DNA of 64,000 nucleotides from Gordonia sihwensis NBRC 108236 (GTDB lineage Bacteria; Actinomycetota; Actinomycetes; Mycobacteriales; Mycobacteriaceae). Positions 58,286-64,000 of this stretch are shown here, piece by piece. Where the stretch lies: the NCBI RefSeq assembly GCF_000333035.1, contig NZ_BANU01000008.1:124001-188000 (forward strand). The letters run 5' to 3'. Below the pieces are notes generated by a model. It saw nothing but the letters and a program-made list of their open reading frames with translations, was not told the DNA's origin and made no database searches. The position numbers and the translations under genes are program-made. Numbering within the stretch: position 1 is the stretch's first letter; every line of letters starts with the position of its first letter.

Positions 58286-59146
58286 TCAGTGTCCCACCGC
58301 AGCCTTGCGATACCCGCGCAAAGCGGGATAAATCGTGACCGCGAAGATGCCGATCACCCAGCACGCCACCTTGATCGCGTTGTCCATCAGCGGCCCGCCC
58401 GCGGCGAGCGAACGCATCAGTTCGATCGCAGGCGTCATCGGCTGGTTCTGCACCACCGGCTGAAGCCAATCGGGGTACGCCTCCACCGGCGAGAATCCGG
58501 AATTGAAGAACATCAGCAGGCTCGACAACAGTCCGAGATAGGGCACCAGCGGCGCACCGGGGGCGGCGTTCACCGCCAAGGCGAGCGCGAGCATCCCGTA
58601 CGCGGCGCCGTAGGCCATCGCGACCACGAACAGTCCCACGGCCGGTCCCACACCCTGCGTGAACCGGAATCCGATGAGATGGCCCGCCGCGAGCAGGATC
58701 GCCGAAGTGATCAGGACTCGCACCGAATCGGCGGCCACCCGCGATGCGAGATCCGCCGATCGGTTGATCGGCATCACGTACAACCGGCTCAGCAACCCGC
58801 TGCGCCGCTCCACGTTGAGCCGGGTGGCCGACGCCACCGAACCGAACATCGCCGCCACCAGGACCACCAGCGGCACGGTGCCGTACGCGCTGTTCTGTCC
58901 CGTCGCCTGACCGATCACGTCGCCCAGCACCACCTTGAACATGATCATGCTCAGCGCGGGGAACAGCAGGATCTGGGTGAGTGTCGGAATGTCTCGCGCC
59001 AGCACCATCACCTGCCTGCCGGTCAGGATCGCCGACTGCGTGATCCAGGCGCGCAGCGATGTCTCCGCGGGCGACTGCACCGGCGGGAACTCCATCGCTT
59101 CCTGTGTCTCCCCGGCGCCCGGCGCCGTGCTCGACTGATCGGTCAT
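58286..59146 (-). CDS. DrrB/DrrC-family ABC-2 permease (second permease)
   Basis: The 286-residue protein starts at an ATG overlapping the stop of the preceding permease (ATGA at 59143-59146); the open frame runs further back only inside that gene. About 45 cytoplasmic residues ([20 protein letters not shown]) lead into six transmembrane helices. Family features include [53 protein letters not shown], and [18 protein letters not shown]. It is a half of an ABC-2 exporter with the permease at 59143-59961 and the ATPase at 59961-61451. The NRPS begins 127 bp downstream on the same strand, so the peptide is the likely cargo. Confidence 0.88.
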   Translation of the reverse strand: MTDQSSTAPGAGETQEAMEFPPVQSPAETSLRAWITQSAILTGRQVMVLARDIPTLTQILLFPALSMIMFKVVLGDVIGQATGQNSAYGTVPLVVLVAAMFGSVASATRLNVERRSGLLSRLYVMPINRSADLASRVAADSVRVLITSAILLAAGHLIGFRFTQGVGPAVGLFVVAMAYGAAYGMLALALAVNAAPGAPLVPYLGLLSSLLMFFNSGFSPVEAYPDWLQPVVQNQPMTPAIELMRSLAAGGPLMDNAIKVACWVIGIFAVTIYPALRGYRKAAVGH

Positions 59147-59961
59147 CGCGCGTTCCTCCGCATGTAGATCCCGAGGAGGATGGCCGCGACCACCGCGAGC
59201 CCGATCATCCAGCACACCGACGGGAACAACTGGTGCCACGTCAGCGTGCCGTCGTCGGCCGAACGCATCACTCCCGCGAACTGGGAGATCGGCTGGTTTC
59301 GAGCGAACGGCCGGATCCACTCGGGGAACCGTTCCTCCGGAACGAATCCCGTCGACAGCATGCCCAGGATCAGCGTCGGCAGACCCATCGTCTGGCTGGT
59401 GGCCTGCGGGCTGCCCGCGATCAGGCCGATGCCGTCGGCCACCGTCGCCAGCAGCAGACCGATCAACGCCCCGATTCCGTAGAGCGCGAGAGTTCCGGTG
59501 ACTCCCCCGCCGGGCCGCCACCCCATGATGAGGGTCGCGACGGTGGCGCACACGAGCGAGACCGTGAGAAGCACGGCATTGGTGGCCGTGCGCGCCAGCA
59601 GTGGCACCGCGGGTCGCATCGGCATCGCGCGGAAGCGGGTGTTGACGCCCTCCGAGCCGTCGAAGGACGAGCGCATCGCCGCCGACGAGGCAGTGAACTC
59701 CAGCGACTGCAGAAAGATGATCGGCATCAGGTACTGCGCATAGTTCATGTCCATCTGCGCATTCATGATCTTGCGCAGCGGGAGATAGAAGCACAGCGCC
59801 AGCAGCGCCGGCGAGAGGAAGGCGAGCACGATCTCGCCGTTGCGGACCACCTTGCGCAGTCCGCGTCCGGTCAGCGTCCACCACTGCTGGACCGGACTGA
59901 TCTGCGCGGTCGCGCCGTCCGGACCGAACAACCGCGGAGCGACGGTCGCCTCGTGGGCCAT
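59143..59961 (-). CDS. DrrB-family ABC-2 permease (first permease)
   Basis: The 272-residue protein has six transmembrane helices and family features: WWTLTGRGLRKVVRNGEIV, FDGSEGVNTRFRAMPMRP, GFVPEERFPEWIRPFARNQP, and ISQFAGVMRS. Its ATG overlaps the ATPase stop by one base (TGATG), and its stop overlaps the next permease start, so all three are translationally coupled. DrrB-type permeases pair with DrrA-type ATPases to export hydrophobic natural products and, in mycobacteria, complex lipids. A lipopeptide or modified peptide from the NRPS would fit. Confidence 0.88.
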   Translation of the reverse strand: MAHEATVAPRLFGPDGATAQISPVQQWWTLTGRGLRKVVRNGEIVLAFLSPALLALCFYLPLRKIMNAQMDMNYAQYLMPIIFLQSLEFTASSAAMRSSFDGSEGVNTRFRAMPMRPAVPLLARTATNAVLLTVSLVCATVATLIMGWRPGGGVTGTLALYGIGALIGLLLATVADGIGLIAGSPQATSQTMGLPTLILGMLSTGFVPEERFPEWIRPFARNQPISQFAGVMRSADDGTLTWHQLFPSVCWMIGLAVVAAILLGIYMRRNAR

Positions 59962-61451
59962 CAGGCGCCCCGGTCCTTGTTCGGATCAGTCAGCGCCAGG
60001 AACACCTCGTCCAGCGAAGGCCGGCGCAAGGCGATGTCGGCCAGCGGGATCCGTGCCGCCTCGGTCCGCCGGATCACCTCGGCGAGCGTGTCCGGACCGT
60101 CGGGCGCCGGGACGGAGATCGTCTCTCCGTCGTCCTTGGCGTTGGCGCCGAGCAGATCGGCCAGGCGGGCCCGCAGCCGCGGCAGGTACGCCGGGTGCGC
60201 GGGTGTCACCTCACAGTAGGCCGCACCGGTCGCTGCTTTGAGCTCGTCCGAGGTGCCTTCGGCGATCACCCGGCCCTTGTCGATGACCACGATGTTGTCC
60301 GACAGCATGTCGGCTTCCTCGAGATACTGGGTGGTCAGCAAGATGGTGACGCCGGAATCGCGCAGCTGTTCCACCAGTTCCCACACGTCCTGCCGACTGC
60401 GCGGATCCAGGCCCGTGGTCGGTTCGTCGAGGAACACCACCTTCGGTTCGGTGACGAGCCCGCAGGCGATGTCGATGCGCCGCCGCATGCCACCGGAGTA
60501 CTGGCCCACCCGTTTGTCGGCCGCCGCGACGAGAGAGAAGAACTCCAGCAGCTCGTCGGCACGGGCCCGAGCCGCGGGCTTCCGCAGTCCCATCAGCCGG
60601 CCGAACAGCACGAGGTTCTCACGCCCGGTCAGCGACTCGTCCAGCGCGGCGAACTGCCCGGTGAGCATGATCGACCGCCGGACCTGCGCCGCGTCCTTGA
60701 GGACGTCGTATCCGTTGACGGTCGCCGTACCCGAGGTGGGTCGCAGCAGGGTGCACAGCATGCTCACCGTGGTCGTCTTCCCGGCGCCGTTGGGTCCGAG
60801 CAGTGCCACGATCTTGCCCTTGGGCACTTTGAAGCTCACATCGTCGACGGCGACCATGTCGTTGAAGACCTTGCGCAGGCCATCGACCTCGATCGCGTAT
60901 TCGACCGGACCGGCCTTCTCCCCGATGGGCACCATGTCGAGCGCCGGGAACGAGACCGTACGGGCAGCGGAGAGCGCAGCCTCCTCCGGGCTGATCTCCG
61001 GTTCGGCCGGCTTCACCACCGGCTGTTGCGCGGAGATGACGTCCCACGCGGCGCTGCGGCCCTCGGGCATCCGCGGCGCGCGGCGCGGCCGCTGCTCCAC
61101 CAGTTCCGGCTCCTCCTTGCGGAAGCCGAGTCCGTTGAGCAGCCACGGCGCCGTCATCGGGTTCTGCGTCCACTCCTCCTTCGGCGTGGAGTGACGCGAC
61201 TCGTGCACCGTCTCCTGCGGTTCGTCGCGCGGGACCGGGGTCGGATTCGCCCGCTCAGCCGACGGCGCGGGTCCGGCCGTCCCCGTACCGAGTTCGGAGC
61301 GCCATGCCCGCAACTGTTCGGCGACGGGATCGTCGTCGTCGGATCCCCATCCGGGCACGTCGGACAGCTCATCCGAGCCAGACGTCAGTGGCTCCGCGCC
61401 GCTTCGAAGAGCATTCGATTCGTCGTCACGCCTGTGGCCAGCGTCCGGCAT
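59961..61451 (-). CDS. DrrA-family ABC exporter ATPase with long N-terminal extension
   Basis: The 496-residue protein carries a complete DrrA-type ATPase from about residue 185. It has Walker A GPNGAGKTTT, Q-loop LTGQFAALDESLTGRENL, signature YSGGMRRRIDIACGL, Walker B VVFLDEPTTGLDPRSR, and switch LTTQYLEEAD. The C-terminal tail ends RRPSLDEVFLALTD, also usual for the family. The first 185 residues are extra: acidic and Pro/Glu-rich low complexity (DDDDPVAEQLRAW, RDEPQETVHESRHSTP, VEQRPRRAPRMPEGRSAAW) with no known domain. The ATG at 61451 has AGGA five bases upstream. It leads the exporter operon and is divergent from the glycosyltransferase at 61649. Confidence 0.92.
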   Translation of the reverse strand: MPDAGHRRDDESNALRSGAEPLTSGSDELSDVPGWGSDDDDPVAEQLRAWRSELGTGTAGPAPSAERANPTPVPRDEPQETVHESRHSTPKEEWTQNPMTAPWLLNGLGFRKEEPELVEQRPRRAPRMPEGRSAAWDVISAQQPVVKPAEPEISPEEAALSAARTVSFPALDMVPIGEKAGPVEYAIEVDGLRKVFNDMVAVDDVSFKVPKGKIVALLGPNGAGKTTTVSMLCTLLRPTSGTATVNGYDVLKDAAQVRRSIMLTGQFAALDESLTGRENLVLFGRLMGLRKPAARARADELLEFFSLVAAADKRVGQYSGGMRRRIDIACGLVTEPKVVFLDEPTTGLDPRSRQDVWELVEQLRDSGVTILLTTQYLEEADMLSDNIVVIDKGRVIAEGTSDELKAATGAAYCEVTPAHPAYLPRLRARLADLLGANAKDDGETISVPAPDGPDTLAEVIRRTEAARIPLADIALRRPSLDEVFLALTDPNKDRGA

Positions 61452-61496
61452 GGTGTCCTAACTAGTCGGTTGCGGCAATCGGCTGTCGATGCCCGG

Positions 61497-61511
61497 CACC
61501 GCTGAGCGGTG
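61497..61511. promoter_or_regulatory. 15-bp palindrome, operator candidate in exporter/glycosyltransferase divergent region
   Basis: CACCGCT-G-AGCGGTG is a perfect inverted repeat with one central base. It lies just downstream of the predicted transcription start of the exporter operon (from the -10 at 61520-61525), where a repressor would act. No regulator is encoded next to it. Confidence 0.4.
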
Positions 61512-61519
61512 GCGCCCGC

Positions 61520-61525
61520 AGTATA
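61520..61525 (-). promoter_or_regulatory. Candidate -10 of the exporter operon
   Basis: On the minus strand the hexamer reads TATACT, a near-consensus -10, in a GC-rich region. It would start transcription near 61513 and give a leader of about 60 bases before the ATPase ATG. A -35 at the right spacing is not convincing. Confidence 0.4.
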
Positions 61526-61648
61526 TCGACAGTGCACCTCGGGATCGGGCAGCGTCGCCGGATCGACCCGGAGGATCATTCGTCGCGACGACGAGGTGAG
61601 GCCGACCTGACCGTAAGCGGTGATCGGGGCAATGACAAAATCTGGCAT

Positions 61649-62558
61649 ATGACCCTGCCCACACTCACCGTCGTCATTCCCGCGTACAACGAGGCGGCGA
61701 ACCTTCAGCAGACACTCGATCTCCTCCTGCTCCAGGCCGAGGACATCGACGAGATCATCGTTGTGGACAACGCCTCCACCGACGCCACGGCCGAGATCGC
61801 GGAACGCGTCGCGGCCGAGAACCCGGTGATTCGCGTGATACACGAAGCCCGCGCTGGCGTCTTCTACGCGCGCAACGCCGGATTCGAGGCCGCCACTTCA
61901 GAGTTGATCGGAAGGCTCGACGCGGAAACCCACGTCCGCCCGGGGTGGGCCCGGTCCATCAAGGAGTATTTCGCCGAGGCACCCGGGTCTGTGGGGGCCG
62001 CCACCGGACCAGTGGTCTACCGTGACTCTCCGCTCCGTCATCGGATGGAAGCGTCGATCGAATCGACCATCGCGAAGTCGGCCAAGCTCTCCGCGGATGG
62101 AAAGTCGATTCCGGATCTGGAATTCCTTCCCGGCTTGAACCTAGTGCTGCGTTCTGCCGCGTGGAAGTCGACCCGGCCTCTGGTCACTGAACGCCTCGAC
62201 ATCCACGAGGACGCCGATCTCACGTTCGCGCTCTTGGAAGCCGGATTCAGCATCTCCCTGATCGTCGGGATGGCCGTCGACACGCCGGCCCGACGACTGC
62301 GCACCTCCTGGCGCTCCTTCTGGCGCTATTCCGGTCTGCTGTACAACAACTATCGCGCTCGCGGGATGGGCGACAGAATGTGGATCGCCCGGCGAAACGT
62401 GTGGGCCCAGCGGATCGGCTTCGCGCTCACGTGGTTCCCCCCACCGGGCCTACGACCCCGAGACGGGCCGCTACGCGCTCCGCCGACTACTGGTCGCGGA
62501 GGACGACCGGATCACCGGGCGCCACGACTCGGACTCGAACGCCGAACTCCCGCGCTAG
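61649..62558 (+). pseudogene. Family 2 glycosyltransferase, frameshifted in a C-run near the 3' end
   Basis: From the ATG at 61649 about 263 codons are intact and parallel the glycosyltransferase at 13871-14749: LTVVIPAYNEAANL, EIIVVDNASTDATAEI, GRLDAETHVRPGWARSI, DIHEDADLTFAL. At 62437-62442 a run of six C shifts the frame. Removing one C restores a tail that reads FPHRAYDPETGRYALRRLLVAED and ends in TAG at 62556-62558, matching LPTRAYDAKTGTMSFRRIF of the paralogue. The restored protein would have 302 residues. Without correction the frame runs antisense through rpsQ and into rpmC, which is not credible. The DxD site is DAE here. It may be a real mutation or a homopolymer sequencing error. 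Confidence 0.85.
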
Positions 62559-62606
62559 CCCGCATCCGCGGAAACGAGGCCCTTACACGTTCCGCACACA
62601 CGACGA

Positions 62607-62644
62607 CGACCGCCCGCCCCGGAATCCCGGGACGGGCGGTCGTA
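62607..62644. terminator. Bidirectional hairpin between glycosyltransferase and rpsQ
   Basis: ACGACCGCCCG and CGGGCGGTCGT form a perfect 11-bp outer stem around a CCCCGG/CCGGG inner stem. It lies 30 bases past the rpsQ stop on the minus strand and 48 bases past the restored glycosyltransferase stop on the plus strand. It ends the S10 operon here. Confidence 0.85.
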
Positions 62645-62674
62645 TGTTCGTCGTACGCGAAGCGCGGATCGGGC

Positions 62675-62956
62675 CTACTTGGCCTTCTCGAGCACCTCGA
62701 CCAGACGCCAGCGCTTGGTCGCCGACAGCGGTCGGGTCTCCATGATCCGGACGCGGTCGCCGACGCCGGCGATCTGCTCCTCGTCGTGCGCCTTGACCTT
62801 GCTGGTCGTGCGGATGATCTTGCCGTACAGCGCGTGACGCGTACGATCCTCCAGCTCGACCGTGATGGTCTTGGTCATCTTGTCACTGACGACGTAGCCG
62901 ATCCGCTCCTTGCGGCTGGCGCGATCTTCGGTGTTCACCTTCTGGTCCTCACTCAT
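62675..62956 (-). CDS. rpsQ: 30S ribosomal protein S17
   Basis: The 93-residue S17 has the OB-fold core [57 protein letters not shown] short N-terminal extension ([19 protein letters not shown]) is normal in actinobacteria. It binds 16S rRNA early in 30S assembly. Its start overlaps the rpmC stop (ATGA). It is the last gene of the S10 operon, and rplN, which should follow, is 60 kb away. Confidence 0.97.
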   Translation of the reverse strand: MSEDQKVNTEDRASRKERIGYVVSDKMTKTITVELEDRTRHALYGKIIRTTSKVKAHDEEQIAGVGDRVRIMETRPLSATKRWRLVEVLEKAK

Positions 62957-63186
62957 GCGTCTTCACCCTCCGGTCCGGACGCGAGGCCCAGCTCGCGCTC
63001 ACGCATCACGGTGTAGACACGCGCGATCTCGCGGCGCACGGTGCGCAGACGACGGTTGTTGTCGAGCTGACCGGTGGCCATCTGGAAGCGAAGGTTGAAA
63101 AGCTCTTCCTTCGACTCCTTCAGGCGCGCGACCAGGTCGGTATCGCTGAGCTCACGGAGCTCAGAAGCAGCGACTCCGAGTGCCAT
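62953..63186 (-). CDS. rpmC: 50S ribosomal protein L29
   Basis: The 77-residue L29 ([45 protein letters not shown]) is ordinary for the family. It sits near the polypeptide exit tunnel. Its start overlaps the rplP stop by one base (TGATG), and its stop overlaps the rpsQ start. Confidence 0.97.
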   Translation of the reverse strand: MALGVAASELRELSDTDLVARLKESKEELFNLRFQMATGQLDNNRRLRTVRREIARVYTVMRERELGLASGPEGEDA

Positions 63187-63602
63187 CAGAACTGCTCCTC
63201 TCGGGTCACGATTCGGGTCTTCATGGGGAGCTTGTGCTGTGCGCGGCGCAGTGCCTCGCGAGCGGTCTCCTCATTGGGGTAGCTCATCTCGAACAGCACG
63301 CGGCCCGGCTTCACCGGGGCCACCCACCACTCGGGCGAGCCCTTACCGGAACCCATGCGGGTCTCGGCGGGCTTCTTCGTGATCGGGCGGTCCGGGAAGA
63401 TGTTGATCCAGACCTTGCCGCCACGCTTGATGTGGCGGTTGATCGCGATACGAGCAGACTCGATCTGACGGTTGGTGATGTACGCACCTTCCAGAGCCTG
63501 GATGCCGTAGTCACCGAAGGTGACCTTGGTTCCGCCCTTGGCCCGGCCCTTCAGGCTGGGGTGGTGCTGCTTGCGGTGCTTGACCCTGCGAGGGATCAAC
63601 AT
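63186..63602 (-). CDS. rplP: 50S ribosomal protein L16
   Basis: The 138-residue L16 begins [20 protein letters not shown] and carries [39 protein letters not shown] and the C-terminal [12 protein letters not shown]. It lies near the A-site and the tRNA entry path. The open frame extends upstream into rpsC sequence, but the ATG at 63602 gives the standard protein. It starts four bases after the rpsC stop. Confidence 0.98.
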   Translation of the reverse strand: MLIPRRVKHRKQHHPSLKGRAKGGTKVTFGDYGIQALEGAYITNRQIESARIAINRHIKRGGKVWINIFPDRPITKKPAETRMGSGKGSPEWWVAPVKPGRVLFEMSYPNEETAREALRRAQHKLPMKTRIVTREEQF

Positions 63603-63606
63603 GGCC

Positions 63607-64000
<394 letters not shown>

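Noticed and set aside
61532-63016. 494-codon extended glycosyltransferase frame
   Set aside because: After the C6 run at 62437-62442 the translation loses all similarity to its paralogue and runs antisense through rpsQ and into rpmC. The frameshift reading explains it better.

Overview
The window comes from a high-GC actinobacterium, most likely a mycolate-type member of the Mycobacteriales near Gordonia, Tsukamurella or Williamsia. The grounds are the codon and GC bias, the Z-type zinc-binding S14 gene, an Mtb12-like lipoprotein, a DtxR/IdeR-like iron box, and the way the ribosomal-protein supercluster is interrupted. The genus is inferred from gene content, not from a search.

Layout: both edges hold parts of the same ribosomal-protein supercluster, read on the minus strand. 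The end of the S10 operon (rpsC-rplP-rpmC-rpsQ) lies at 62675-64000 and the start of the spc operon (rplN-rplX-rplE-rpsN) at 1391-2862. About 60 kb separates rpsQ from rplN. Beyond rpsN a strong terminator, a DUF6629-type membrane protein gene and an IS1249-like transposase end the spc block early.

The insertion has two parts. The left part (about 3.1-13 kb) is a sensory region. It has three paralogous pairs, each a six-helix membrane histidine kinase plus a membrane companion with a degenerate kinase-like C-terminus. With them are one LuxR/NarL response regulator and one stand-alone LuxR-type HTH protein. Also here are an acetoacetate-decarboxylase-fold protein, an iron-box-preceded lipoprotein and an MbtH-like protein, the usual partner of NRPS adenylation domains.

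The right part (13.3-62.6 kb) is a biosynthetic block. A single minus-strand ORF of 14,452 codons encodes a 12-module nonribosomal peptide synthetase of about 1.5 MDa. Its order is C-A-T-E / five C-A-T / C-A-T-E / three C-A-T / C-A-T-E / C-A-T-TE. Directly upstream is a DrrABC-type ABC exporter operon. Two related family-2 glycosyltransferases flank the NRPS-exporter block on the plus strand; one is frameshifted in a C-run.

Working model (inference): MbtH and the NRPS make a 12-residue peptide that is acylated or arylated at its N-terminus by an EntF-like first C domain. D-residues fall at positions 1, 7 and 11, with Ser7, Thr8 and Ser11 predicted. The thioesterase releases it and the exporter moves it across the membrane. 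The glycosyltransferases may decorate it, and the sensor modules may control it. No gene for the starter acid is present, so the starter is unknown.
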